NCBI GenBank assembly: GCA_948567375.1
Contig: OX419755.1
Location: 873,001-937,000 of the forward strand
Origin: Lunularia cruciata
Taxonomy: Eukaryota; Streptophyta; Marchantiopsida; Lunulariales; Lunulariaceae
Direction of reading: 5' to 3'
DNA length: 64,000 nucleotides
The notes beneath the pieces are model-generated. The model was given only the letters and a program-made list of their open reading frames with translations, had not been told where the DNA came from and did not search any database. The number at the start of each line of letters is the position of its first letter. Positions within the stretch are counted from its first letter, which is position 1. Positions 43,434-55,036 of the stretch are shown piece by piece. Made by a program: the position numbers and the translations under genes.

Positions 43434-46167
43434 TGTGGCGCTCACATTTTTAGTTTTTTCTGTTTATTAGCATTTGGGAGAAGAAGTAAGCAAAGAAAGC
43501 TGAATTGCAAAAGAAGGAATGGACCGGAGTGTCTTCAGAGGAAATCTGAAGAAGTTGATTTCGGATCCAATGACGGAGGTACTCAAGAGAGGAGTACAAA
43601 GAAAGAAGTCCAAAGAGCATTGTCTTTGGATTGGGAAGCAAAGGCCGATACAAAGACCCTCTAACAACCTTGGTACGTGGCAAGAAAGTACACTTCAAGA
43701 AACGGCGGAGGCAGAAGAAGCATGCCTTGACAGTGACAGGACAACAACACTCAAGACAAGGAGAAGTCAATTTTGAAATCACTAAAGAATGACTGCAATT
43801 TGGGGTAATATAAAATTGCGATTGCGTAGAGACAAGTTGAATATATCAAGTAGATTTCCAATCCCTCTGAGTAGGTACTTTCAGTATTGCGTGTCAGGAA
43901 GCCCATTGAGAGTGAAATTTTCCAAAATCCAAAAGGGGTTAGAGTGTCTTGTCCAAGAGAAGGAATAGTTTTCCAGTGATGAAGAACAAGAGAGCAGATC
44001 ATGGCAAAGAAGGTCACAAATGCTATGGCGATGCCAAGTTTTGCAATTTCTAGGCTGGACATTGTAGCAAGAATCGAACTCTTGAATAGACTTTGTATTA
44101 CTTTCTTAGCATGGAACTAGAATTTGAGTTTCCCAAGAGTCATGGCAGAGATAGCTGCCAATAATTGTGAGGAAGGCCCCAAAGTCAAGGAGAAGAAAGG
44201 AAATCCGGCTCGATGGACTGAGTCAAATTGGAGGTTACTCTTGGGGAAGGAAGCAAGAGAACCAACAAGGATCACCTTCTATCTGAAGTGTGATGCTGCA
44301 GAGGAGACAACAGACATCCAACATTTGTTCTTTGCTCTGCGTACAACGAACGATTACAAGGCGGAGTCCTATTGGGACCCAATAAAACAGAGTTGTGAGG
44401 ACAATAATGGCCATGTTCAAACCAGAACAAATGACTTACATAAACATGCAGTAGACGGTCCATGCAAATTTCCACCACATGTTTGCAGGAGTGAAGGTGA
44501 ACAGGGCAAAGTGTTTTCACCAACGAATGAGGTAGATGGTGGTCATTTGGAGGACAGGTTTGCCTCCACATTATTTGCACCATTTGCAGCACACTTCTGC
44601 TTTGGGTTGAACTTGCTGACAACAAAGGAGAGGTGTCACATGGTGTCTTATTTCCATCCTGATTTGAGATAGGAAGCGGATGAAGAAGAGCAACAATATA
44701 TGGCACACCTGCAAGCCAATGATGATCGCTTCTTGAGGACGGGACAATGGAAGATGGGAGAAGTCACAAGCCCAAAGAAGAAGAAGCGCAATAAACCCAA
44801 AGATGCAAAGTCACCTCTAGCACAAAGGAAGACCCGAAGACTGGTTCTGCAAAGGAAGAAGATGGTGAAAGAAGCACCGTTGGAAACCGAGTCTGAAGGG
44901 GAGACAGAGTCTTGAGGAGAGGACTCAAAAGAAGACAAACTCACTTTATAGGGTGAGGAATTCAGAAGTGAGATTGAGGGGGAATATGAGGTTTAGCAAT
45001 CGGTTGGAGTGGGTGAAGCTTGTCATGCAATGATTGACAGTTTACGAGGAAACATGAATCATTGCGTAGCCCTAGTTGTGGAAGAGAAGGGGGCTGAAAG
45101 ACGGAAGGAGTACCCTACGGGGCCAATTTTAGTAGGTTAGGAAGAAGGAAGCTCAGAAGCAATGTCTCTAAAGATACAAAGATCATGACTTTGGTAGAAG
45201 GAGCCGATGGAAGAAGCAAATTACAAAGATGGGGCTGAAGACAAAGAGAACTTTGGCGGAATACAATATCTATCAAAGGTTGTCACTCCATTGTTGGAAC
45301 TATTGAAAGAGCACCCGAAGGTAATTCCTCAAGATTGTGTGAAGGTGACAAATAAGTTGCAGGTGGTGAAGTATCTACTAGTTGAAGTGAAGGGTTTGCA
45401 AGAGCATGTAGTCTAAAGAGATGAGGAAGTTGAAGAACTTTGGGTGGATGCAGTCTTGAAGAAGACTTTTTAGAAGTTGCAAGAGAGTTTTGAGTCAAGA
45501 GGTAAGGAAATGCAAAAGCAAGTCAAAGAATTGAAAGAGCAGGCAATGTTGCTGACCAAGATGAAAGGGGAGGTCAATGATATGCGCATCAAGAGTATTC
45601 ATGTGAAGGCAATGGCCGCAATAATGGAGCAGGAGTTGGAAAGCTTGAGGAAGAGTGCAGCCAAGAAGGATCAAGCATGGCAAAGAGAGTTGGTGGTCAA
45701 GCATCGAGAAGAAGAAAGATTGCATGAGCTGGTACAAAGTGTTGAGTTACAGAGTTCACAGTATGCGGAGGAGAAGAAGATGCTCGCTGCAGAGTACGAA
45801 GAGGAGTTGAAGATGTACAGCGGAGAGTTGAAGGCAGGGCAATCTCAAGGTTATGAGTGGGAATCAGTAGGAGAAGTTGTAGGAAAGTTGCAAGCAATCT
45901 TGAGCATAGAGGCTGAAGGGAGATTGGAAGAAGCATGTCTACATAAGTTAAAGTTGCTTGTGCAGGAAACTTGGAAGAGGAAAGCCAAAGATGTAGATAT
46001 GAACACTTTACTGATCCGATTAAGGGAGCGAGTAGATTGGAAGATGTTATAAGTAGGAGACAATGTCAATCTTAGATTAGATTTAGTCAAGTCAGAGTTA
46101 GAGAGAATTAGGAGTAGTGTGATAGAGGAGAGGAAGTCCGATGTTGTAGAAGTAGGAATTTAGGTAT
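43434..46167 (+). mobile_element. Element A 5' LTR, left part
   Basis: Starts TGTGGCGCTCACATTTTTAG and runs through the ORF to GGAATTTAGGTAT. A reverse LTR then interrupts it. The same word continues as AGTGTCTTCAAACTTGTG at 49973. At the equivalent place the uninterrupted short LTR reads GGAATTTAGGTGTCTTTGGA (about 10030). Confidence 0.93.
44001..46167 (+). pseudogene. LTR-encoded coiled-coil ORF, element A copy (N-terminal and coil)
   Basis: Start MAKKVTNAMAMPSFAISRLD at 44001; the 3' LTR has the same start at 57686. N-terminal domain 44001-44672 with RLLLGKEARE, YLKCDAAEET, NDYKAESYWDP and LFAPFAAHFCFGLNLLT. Basic segment 44700-44915 (PKKKKRNKPKD, a possible nuclear-localisation-like cluster). 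Coil 45207-46052 with KVTNKLQVVKYLLVEVKGL and EQELESLRKSAAKKDQAWQR. Frameshifts around 44390-44540 and stops at 44119, 44670 and 46050 break it. The tail is at 49973-50189. Confidence 0.78.
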
Positions 46168-46963
46168 TGTGAGAACCCGGCAAATATCACTTTTGTGGTA
46201 ATCGAGTAAGTAAAGTTCATTCACATAGAGATACGAGTCAAAAATTTCCAAATATGAAGTCAAAGTAATAATTGCAATTCTTCTTGGTTGCGTCTTTAAT
46301 CTCTTAGGTAGAAACCACACCCAGAAGAGAGTAACAAGCATTGACTCGTAGTCTTGTCACAAATTAACACTCCCTAATCACAACTACATCAAATCTTTCC
46401 AAACAATCTTGATTGTGATGATTCAAGCTCTCCCAAAAATGGCACTTCACTACAAAATGACTTCACATCAGAATTGTGTTCCACCTTTCCATTGAAGGCA
46501 CAACTTCCTTGATCAAAATTGCTTCACATCAACCTTGCACAGCACTCACAAATGCAAAATACTACCAACACTACAATTCCTCTTAGATCTGTCAAGGCAT
46601 TTCTTTGATTGCACTTCACTCAGGATCAAACACACAGAATGAAGATCAAGGCTGTGGAATCCAACATCCAACAACCACACTGACTTGCAGTTCAAAATTC
46701 TCCACACACTCACAAACACAATTGCAAAGCTGATACTTGAAATCAAGCTTAAGCGACAAGCACTGCTTCACAGCACTTTGCTTTATATATTCTTAGAAAT
46801 AATGAGCATTGAACCACATGATACTGCAAATGCCACTCTTAAATAGTGAATCAATTGACAGTTATCTTCCTAATGTATCTCTTCCTAATGACTCTACAAA
46901 CCTGCAGATCCAAAATGACAATGCACCTCTTCATATCTGTCTCTTCAAATCTCAAATTGATTA

Positions 46964-49395
46964 CTAATCCAATCCGATGTCTACTTCTTCTTTGGATTTC
47001 AAACCCAAGCCCAAAGTAACTTTACTTCTGACTACTCTATGCTCAGGTTTTATAATTCCTACATTTCTACTAGATCTAACAATTCTCTTTCTTGATCAGA
47101 CATTTCACTAGTGGGTAATCTATCTAACTCCTTATTTGCTGACCCACTCTTCTCTAATGTCTCCAATGGTAACTCCGAAGACATCTGCACTCCTACTTCA
47201 TCTACTTCAGTTTTGGCTTTAATGTCTTTCCGAAGTTTATCTATCTCTAACTTCACTAGATCTAATCTAATCGTGATATTGTCTTTGACTTCCAATATCT
47301 TCCTATCTACCCGAGTTCTGAGACTAATTAATAGAGCATTCAAGTTTGTATCCTTTGCATGTCTCCTCCTCATCTCTTGCACCAACAACTTCAACTCGTG
47401 CAGCCTTCAACTCGTCTCTTCAATACCAACACTGGCCTTTGTACTCAGCATCGCATTCATCCTGATTACGATCTCCTTCAATGGCTCCAATCTCATCTTC
47501 CTTTCATGCTCCCAATCTGCAAGCCAATCTTCCTTGTACATTGCCAACTCTACCTCAAACTCAGCTTTCATAGTTTCTTTCTCCTTCTCCTTCTGCACAA
47601 TCTTCTCCTCCTGATTACGAAGTAACTCTTGTAATCTCTCTTTTTCCCTATATCTCACTGTCAACTCCTGTTGCCATAGTTGCTTCTTCTCCTCTACACT
47701 CTCCATCACTCTATTGAGTTCTTGTTCCTTCTCTGCTACCCTCACCATAGCATGGATAATTTCTAGTCTGGAATCAACAAACTGCTGCTTCAAGATTTTG
47801 TACTCTGCTACTTGTCTCTTCCTTGCTATGTCACTCTTCTTCACAAGTTCTTCTCGATACCTTGCTTCTCTCTTCAAGTCCTCAATAATTTGACCCTGTA
47901 TTACTATACCCCCTTGCAGTACTTCCTTTTCCTCCTTGCCTCGGGTTATACTCTTCTTCAACTCCGAGTTCTCTTCTTCTAGTCTTGCCAAAACCTGCAA
48001 CACAGTCTTCACCTCTGGACATGTCAATTGCATCTCCTTCTTCTTGTGCTCCAACTTCACCAACAATGGGCACACAATTTCTTGCAGGTACTCCACTCCA
48101 TCACTTGCACCTACTTCCACCTACGGAGTGATCTCCTTCTTTACCTCTTCTCCACCCAATACTCGCCTTCTTCTCTACAGTCGTCATATCGGAATAAACG
48201 CTTCACTCCCCGAGCTAGCATTCTCCTCTTCCCTTGCCTTGCTCGGAACCGCTTCACACTTTGCCTTGCATCTTGACCAAACTCCCCTATGAATCGTAAT
48301 CTTCATTTCCTCTGGCTTGGGTACCTCATCTTCTAACTTTGCATTATTTTCTTCTCGAGCTCCACCCAAACTTCTTCTTCTTCAGCAGCAGGTACCGGCA
48401 TCATCTCCCCATCTTCATCACTATTGCTACTCGTATCTCCACTTTGCAGCATGAGCTCCGGTTCCTCCTCATGTCCCGAGTCTTTGGACTTGCACTCGGC
48501 TTTGCCTTTTGAGTCTTCCTTTGATGATGCGATCACCACTATGCCTTTCCTCTCCTGATCTTCCGAGGTCTTGTCTTCTCCACGTCTTCACCTTCTCCTT
48601 GTCGACTCCACTTCTTTGACTTTGGGGTACTCACTTCTACCTCCACGCTCTTGCCCGTCTGCGCATAGTACTCATCCGTGCTTTGGATTTGAAGAATGTA
48701 TTGTTGCTCCTCCGCGTCGACTTCTCTTCTCAAGTCTAGATGGAAGTGAGACACCATTCTGCTGCGCTCTGCCAAATTGAGCAAATTCAACCTGAGGTAG
48801 AAATGTGCTGCAAATGGCATGATGTAGTGTGGAGGCAACTTATCCCACAAATTCCACACCATCTGTCTTGTCCTCCCATGGAAGTACCTCGCCCAGTTGA
48901 TAGGTTCTCTTGCAAACATCTTATGGAAGAACACCGCTTGGTGTTTCATCACATAAGTTGTTCTCTACGGCTTTAGGATTGCCATGAGAGCACTCACAAT
49001 CCCTCTCTTCACTGGATCTTTGTAACTCTTGACCTTAAACCCATTCTTTGTTCTCTTTGAAGAGAAGGCATCCCTAATTCTTGGGTTTCTTTGGCTACCT
49101 CTCCCTTTCCCAAGAATGTGGCACCTTGCTCCATGCTTGCCTCTCTTCCGAGCACTAATCTCCAATCCAACTCTCTCCAGCAAGCCGAATTTCATCTCTT
49201 CCCCTCTTCCTCGGGGCCATCAAGACACTTACTCTTGATTATCTTGGTCATGAAACCTGGAAAACTTACATTCCAATTCCACACCAAGAATGTGATCCAA
49301 AGTTGGCTCAAGACTTCAATTCTCACTATCACATCTAACCTCCGGATCGCATGATTTCTCATTGAAAATTTGGAGTTCTTCTTTCCTCCTCCCAT
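46964..49395 (-). pseudogene. LTR-encoded coiled-coil ORF, copy in solo LTR D
   Basis: Start MGGGKKNSKF at 49395, as in element B at 58335, although the frame is open back to 49533. N-terminal domain: RLDVIVRIEVLSQLWITFL, YKDPVKRGIVSALMAILKP (49195-48965). QAVFFHKMFAREPINWARYF and PPHYIMPFAAHFYLRLNLLN lie in the open stretch 48952-48539. Acidic linker 48539-48184. Long open coil 48120-47407 (237 codons, EEENSELKKSITRGKEEKEV), then 47394-47059 (QEMRRRHAKDTNLNALLISL) and the tail to 46964. Total about 811 codons with few breaks. This and copy B best show the ancestral protein. Confidence 0.82.
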
Positions 49396-49945
49396 CTTTC
49401 CTGCTTCCTCACTATCTCTTGGTTTAACTCTCTCGAATTCTCCTCTACACACTAGCGCATTGTCAACTCTACTTCCCTTCCCATGATCTCCTACAAGACG
49501 ACTTCTCAATGGCAAAGGAAAATTGCTCGACATTGCTTCATTGTTAGCTCGATTTTTATAGAGTCGCGCCTTCTTCGTCTCTCTTCAATTCAAGTTTCTA
49601 CCAAGAAATCACACCTCTTGCATGCACCTGTCACTATCAATTGTACTTCACGTGTATGGCCACCGGTTTTGAACGGTCCCTTCTTGAATTTCTCACCCCA
49701 AAGAAAGGGTGTTATACTGTCTTGGCCTCGGGTTGAGCTCCCCCGGAAACAAAGACTTTTTACTTTGGGTTGTATGCTGACAGGGCAAGTCTGAGTACTT
49801 TGCCTTATGACCCAAAGCCACTTTACCTCAGGTTTCATCCCAAAGACTCTTTTCTTTGCCTTCTTCAAGTCTGAGTACTTCATCTTTGGATTGTGCCATA
49901 TAGGCGCAATCTGACTTCTCTATACACTTCTTCTTCTCTATTTAA

Positions 49946-49959
49946 AGAAAAAAAAAAAA
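49946..49959. repeat. A-run inside LTR D (T-run of the LTR start)
   Basis: A poly-A run directly before TGTGGGTACCACA. On the element strand it is the T-run after TGTGGTACCCACA that every family-1 LTR has near its start (see 3432, 22889, 57134). It is not a retroposed poly-A tail. Confidence 0.7.
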
Positions 49960-49972
49960 TGTGGGTACCACA

Positions 49973-50189
49973 AGTGTCTTCAAACTTGTGATTTGACACA
50001 TTAGAGAAGAGTGGGTTTCAAGATAAAGAAGTAGATGGATTATCCATGACCTCAGTTGTAGATTGTAGAGAAGAGATAGTAGAAACAGTGAAGGATTTAG
50101 TAGTGGTAGATATACTCAAAGAAGGAGAAGTAATAGGAAGATCATTGGGTTTAAAAGCCAATGAGGAGGTTGACACCGGATTGGGGTAG
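49973..50189 (+). pseudogene. LTR ORF C-terminal tail, element A copy
   Basis: Tail after the reverse LTR: VSSNL-xTLEKSGFQDKEVD path, SMTSVVDCREEIVETVKDLV, LKEGEVIGRSLGLKANEEVD, ending TGLG with TAG at 50187-50189. It has several shifts near its beginning. Together with 44001-46167 it makes the complete element A copy. Confidence 0.65.
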
Positions 50190-50304
50190 AAACAGATTTG
50201 AGATTTGAAGAGGCAGATATTAAGGGTTACATTGTCAATTTGGATCTACAGGTAGGAAGAGTTTTTATAGAATGGTATTTTTGTTAGAATTGTAGTTTGC
50301 TTCA

Positions 50305-50313
50305 CTATTTAAG
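50305..50313 (+). promoter_or_regulatory. TATA-like box of the element A 5' LTR
   Basis: CTATTTAAG is followed by AGTGGCATTCGTAG. It lies 116 bp after the ORF stop and 670 bp before the LTR end. As this LTR would drive genomic RNA, transcription starting just after it leaves the LTR ORF of the 5' LTR outside the RNA. Confidence 0.6.
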
Positions 50314-50990
50314 AGTGGCATTCGTAGTAAAATGTTGTTCAATATTCAAATATTTGAAGATAGATAAAGTGAAGTGCTGTTTTTAGTGCTCGTCGCTTGA
50401 GCTTAATTCCAAGTATCAACTTTTTGTGTGTTTATGAGTGTGTGGAGCATTTCAAAGTGCAAGTCAGTGTGCTTGTTGGATGTTGGATTCCGCAACCTTG
50501 ATCTTCATTCTATGTGTTTGATCTTGAGTGAAGTGCAATCGGAGCAATGCCTTAAAAGATCTGAGAGGAATTGTAGTGTTGGTAGTATTCTACATTTGTG
50601 AGTGCAGCGTAAAGTTGATGTGAAGCAATTTTGATTGAGGAAGTTGTACCTTCAGTGGAGGGGTGGAACAGAATTTTAAGGTGAAGTTGTTTTTGCAGTG
50701 AAGTGCCATCTTGGAGAAAATCTGAATCATCACAATCAAGATTTGTTTGGACAGAATTTGCTATGTTGTGATTAAAGAGTGTGCACTCATGACAAGTTGT
50801 CAAGATTGTGAGCTTGTTACTCTCTTCTGGGTGTAGTTTCTACCTGAGAGATTAACAAAGAACTCAAGAAGAACTACATATTACTGTTTGACTTTGTATT
50901 TGACCAATTCTTACCAATATCTCTACGGGAACAAACTTTACTTACATGATTACCACAAAAGTGATATTTGCCGGGTCGTCATATGATTTT

Positions 50991-51008
50991 TGGTGCCACT
51001 GCCGGGGA
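50991..51008 (+). promoter_or_regulatory. Primer-binding site of element A
   Basis: TGGTGCCACTGCCGGGGA lies 7 bp after the LTR end. It is close to the tRNA-Asp-type site of plant Athila-like elements (two differences from TGGCGCCGTTGCCGGGGA). Confidence 0.8.
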
Positions 51009-51022
51009 TACAAAACTCAGAA

Positions 51023-53300
51023 ATGGAAGAATACAAAGTCAATCTTGAAATTGGGTGTCAAAGCAATATGAATGTCTGCATTGAGAGAACAATGGGAAGA
51101 GAGAGTTCAAAGACAAATGTTGCATTGTGAAGAAGAAGAACGTCTGAAGATCCAATCTACTTTTGACAAAACCAAACAAAAGGCATTGGACTTTCAACTT
51201 CTCCATGAAGTTCAAGAAGCTTTGCAAGAACTTGAACAAAAGAAACACAAAGGAGGGTAGCAAGGCTACTTTTCATCCCCCTCTTCCAAGAAGAAGAAAG
51301 ACTCAAGCGGGTAGACATATTTATTACGACCCAATACACCAACTTCCCCTAAAGCTATAAAGGAAGTCGAATTCATTAAGAAGTTTTTTCCCAAAAAGAC
51401 AGCACAAACACTTACGGAAGAAGAGTGTCAACATCTTTTACGCATGATTCCTTGGTTGTCTCAAAGGAATTTTGAAAAACACTTTGAAGGTGTTGAACCT
51501 CTTACTTCTATTTGGGTTGAAGTCGACACAACCAGAGAAGAAGAAATTGTCAAAGAGGACCCCACTTTGAACTTGAATAATTGGAACCCTTGGGCCAATA
51601 CCACAGTGTCCATACCAAGCAGCTCCTTGGTTCACTCAAGTTCAAACTTACAACAGCCAATTCCACCAAACCAAACAATGACTTTGTTACTTGTGACCCA
51701 ACATGCCTATCAGAAGTATAAGGGGATAGAACAAGATGAAGGTCTTGATGAATTTATCAAAGAATTCAAAGTCATTTCCTTTGCCAACAAGGAACATGAC
51801 TTTGCGGAAAGCTCGGAGTTGGTATACCCATGTAACTCAGAAGGGGTTCACACCAGCAGAATGGGCAGACTTACAAAATGGCTTCTTGGAACAATTCTAG
51901 GAAGTGGATTATGATCTGAGTGTCTTTGTGGCACTTAAGATTTGGATCAAGGGAAGAAGGAAAAGTTGAGAGATTATTCCAAGCGGTTCATGGCCCTATT
52001 GAACCAAGTTCCGAAACAATCCAGTGTGGTGGGTTACTCTAATGCCCAAGTCATTACCTAGTTCCTTGGCAGACTTTCACCGGAGATTTGTATCTTTGCC
52101 AGAGAGAGGAATGTAACTTCCCTAGACAAAGTCCTCAAACATGTCGCCCGATATGAGGCGGCTCACTCCCACTTGTCTAGCAACCAAAGAAATTGAGAGA
52201 AGAAAGGCAAGAAGCCTAGAAGGAGAGCTTCTTGCAGTACATCCCCTTCTTTGGAGGAATCCTCCACATCTTTGAGTTCTTCTTTGGAATCCAAAGAAGA
52301 ATCAAAGCCATGAAAAATACGAAGATGCGGAGGAAAGAAACCAGTAACACCGCCAGCAAAGAATGTACCTAAGGCGGATCAGAAGCTGGAGACTCTTATT
52401 AAAGAGTTTGCGGATTTCAAGATCCAAATGATTGGGGCTAAGGACCAAAGAAAGCCTCAGTCATTTAGTTGACCAAATGTATGGTGCACTATGTGTGGTA
52501 AATCCGGCCATGCTAATATGGAGTGTTTGACTTGCATTGCATTTCCAGTGCAACAAATTGATTGGGTTCCCGATTGGGACCAAAGTGAGGAAGAAGAGGT
52601 TGTGTACCAAACCCAAGAGGTACGGCCTCAAGCAAGCACCTCATATCAAGGTCCGAGGTATGGACCAAGGGAGTACAACAATAATGCTCCCCCATGAAGA
52701 CCACCAATGGGCAAATAGACCTCAAAATGTTGCAACGGGTGCTTGCTACAATTGTGGTTTGATGGGACATTGGTCTCCAAATTGTCCGAAGCCAAGATGG
52801 CAAATTGGGTACGTTCTCCTTTGTGGAAATTGTAAAGGATCATGGCATATGGGAAATCAGTGCCCGCTACCACCCAACCTGAAGCCGCCTGTAAAGAATG
52901 TACAGACTCCCGGTGAGCATGGTGTGCTCCAAGCAAAAGGGGATACAAATGTAAATTGTATAACACTTGAGGAAGAGAGGCCTCAAGAAAGGAGTCCCGC
53001 TTCAGAAGGAGAATGGCCGGACCTCAAAATTTTGAAGGTAGAGACACACGCGGGGAAGAAGAAGCACAATCCCAAAGAAGCGAGTACTACTTCTTTGTCT
53101 TCACAAAAGGCAAAGAGGCTATGCCTAAAAGCTATTCTTTCTGATAAGGAGGAAAATATTCTAGCAAAGGCTAAAGCAAAAGCCTTGCAGAAAGAAATCA
53201 AGGAAGCATTACTCCGCATGCGGGAGATGAGTTTGGAGGAGAACACAAAGACACATCCTCTAGTTTGTCATGTCCAAAGTAAAATATCATGTCCAAAGTA
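51023..53300 (+). pseudogene. Element A gag
   Basis: ATG at 51023 begins MEEYKVNLEIGCQSNMNVCI; the frame then shifts to ALDFQLLHEVQEALQELEQK (51072-51260). The capsid-like part (open 51444-51914) has TQHAYQKYKGIEQDEGLDEF and SELVYPCNSEG. Three CX2CX4HX4C zinc knuckles follow: CTMCGKSGHANMEC (52485-52526), CYNCGLMGHWSPNC (52744-52785) and CGNCKGSWHMGNQC (52822-52863), all with complete ligands. The C-terminal part (open 52537-53301) is Lys/Glu-rich (KAKALQKEIKEALLRMREMS). Gag would package RNA and build the particle. Several frameshifts and stops (51126, 51258, 52198) disable it. Confidence 0.85.
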
Positions 53301-53940
53301 AAAGACTTGATCCAAGCCAAAGTTGGTCAGCCCAAAGATCATAGGGTCAAGGCTATACGTACTCCAATTATCATCTTGAAGCACCCAAAGTCCAATTTGA
53401 ACAAGGATAGACTTTGGACCCAAAGACAAAGGCAAAGAAGGTGAAATTGGGAGGAGTCCCATAGTATGATATTGTGGCTGATATGGCATTTACAAGTGCT
53501 AATGTACATTTAAAATGTTACAATTATGGGAGGACAACATGATGTAAAAAAAGCAGCTGAGTTCAACCCTCAAGAAAGTAAGGGCGATGACCAAGAAAGA
53601 CTTCCCTGCAATTTTTCGCATTGAATAGGAAGATTTGGCATCTCCCCAAAGTGGATGCGGAGATTGCAGGCTGCATGATCACATCCATACCCATTTTTTG
53701 GGGTCGGGTGTGAATGCTATGATAGAAGACACTGCACATCGACTGGGGTATACAACGTTTGAACCAACACCCCAAATTCTGAAATTTGCGGATCAAACCA
53801 AGAGATGGCCCTTGGGCATGTTGTGAAATATCACTACAATCATTGGAGGGGTGCCCTTGAAGTTAGATTACATTGTGTTGCGACCAATAACCAAAACTGG
53901 TTACCCTCTCTTGATCGGAAGACCTTGGTTGTACAGCGCC
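53301..53940 (+). pseudogene. Element A protease
   Basis: A linker (PKVxxGxPKDxRVKAIRTPI) leads to an aspartic-protease fold: AGCMITSIPIFWGSGVNAMI (53668 onward), LGYTTFEPTPQILKFADQTK, then a TGA at 53824 followed by IGGVPLKLDYIVLRP and PLLIGRPWLYSA. The active-site Asp of ID(S/L)GSGVN, present in elements I and B, has become FW here, so the enzyme is dead. TAG at 53941-53943 ends the segment; pol continues directly. Confidence 0.75.
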
Positions 53941-53943
53941 TAG

Positions 53944-55036
53944 GTTATTGTGGATTGGCACCATCAAAAGTTACGGTTTAAGGACGTTTTGTCCAAAAAT
54001 CAGAAGCTGGTGACCATGAGTTGGACAAAGGTACCTCACCTTGGGGAAACCACTTCATTGGAAGACAAAGATGAATCCGCAGATTCATCGTCTTTGTCTT
54101 CAAACGACTCCAAATACGAAGTCCAAGTCAATTATTTGGAATGCTACGAGGTAGAGGTTAAAGACAAAGACCCATATGACATTGCCTCGGGTGAACACGA
54201 CTTGGAGGAAGGAGGTTTGATTGTAGTACATCTTGGATTGAGCCGAGTAAGCCATGTCAAAGGCGTCATCAACCCCGATGACTGTCAAGATGTTGTCTTG
54301 ATTGAAGGAAATTTTTTGAAGATTTCAAAGACAGTCACTCAAGAGGAGTTGGCATGTTACACTGCCCTGTTTATAGAATTCCAAGATGTATTTGCCTGGT
54401 CTATTGATCAAATGCCGGGCATTCCACAAGAATTTGGAGAACATTGGATTGATCAAGTTGAAGGTGCAATTCTGGTTTGGCAAAGACAATACCACCTGAA
54501 CCCAAAGTACTCCCTCTTGGTGAAAGACAAAATTGACAAGTACTTAGGAGCCAGAATAATCTTTCCTGTCTTGAGTAGTGAGTGGGTTTCCCCCATTGTC
54601 ATGGTTCCAAAGAAGAAGACAGGAAAGATTCAAGTGTGCCTAGATTTTTGCAAGTTGAACGCAATGAAAAGGAAGGATCATCATCCTTTGCCTTTTACTG
54701 ATACAATTTTGGACCAAGTAGTTGGTCACCCTTGTTGTAGTTTTCTTGATGGATTTTTAGGGTACAATCAAGTATCCATCCGAGAAGAGGACAAGGATGA
54801 AACTACATTCACCACCAATTGGGGCACTTTTGCTTACAATCAAATGCCCTTTGGGTTGTGTAATGCTTTTGCTACTTTCCAATGGATGATGAATGCAATC
54901 TTCAAGGATTTTCTGCACAATTTGTGGAAGTCTTCATTGATGATTTTTGTGTGTTTGTGTGAAGAGATGTACATTTGGATTACCTTTGCCAAACTTTTGA
55001 AAGGTGTCGTTTTGCAGGTTTGTCATTACACCCAGA
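53944..55036 (+). pseudogene. Element A reverse transcriptase
   Basis: An open frame of almost 1.2 kb (53950-55128) covers a Ser/Asp-rich linker and RT. Motifs in order: QYHLNPKYSLLVKDKIDKYL, SSEWVSPIVMVPKKKTGKIQ, CLDFCKLN, CSFLDGFLGYNQVSI (first catalytic Asp, about 54749) and NQMPFGLCNAFATFQWMM. The catalytic box FIDDF (54931-54945) is in another frame because of a shift just before it, followed by a TGA at 54960. FLDGxxGYNQ and FIDDF are typical of Tat/Athila-like Gypsy elements. The protein would copy RNA into DNA. Confidence 0.88.

Larger units (their letters stand above)
46168..49972 (-). mobile_element. Family-1 long solo LTR D, reverse strand, inside LTR A
   Basis: Starts TGTGAGAACCCGGC and ends GTGGGTACCACA on the + strand; 3805 bp. 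Flanks GGTAT (46163-46167) and AGTGT (49973-49977) fit an original GGTGT duplication with one G-to-A change in each copy. It lies within the tail of the coiled-coil ORF of element A. The TATA-like box, seen as CTTAAATAG, is at 46838-46846. Confidence 0.92.
49973..50983 (+). mobile_element. Element A 5' LTR, right part
   Basis: Carries the ORF tail (49973-50189), the TATA-like box CTATTTAAG (50305-50313) and the conserved U5 words GTAGTGTTGGTAGTATTCTAC and GTGATATTTGCCGGG, ending TCGTCATA at 50983 (TTGTCACA in better copies). Confidence 0.93.

Noticed and set aside
44700-44915. Separate nuclear-localised basic protein
   Set aside because: It is the linker of the LTR ORF of element A, continuous in homology with 44001-46167.
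49946-49959. Poly-A tail of a retroposed gene or LINE
   Set aside because: It is the complement of the T-run that follows TGTGGTACCCACA in family-1 LTRs.
54100-54288. Reverse frame in element A pol
   Set aside because: Lies opposite the Ser/Asp-rich linker of a well-supported forward pol frame.
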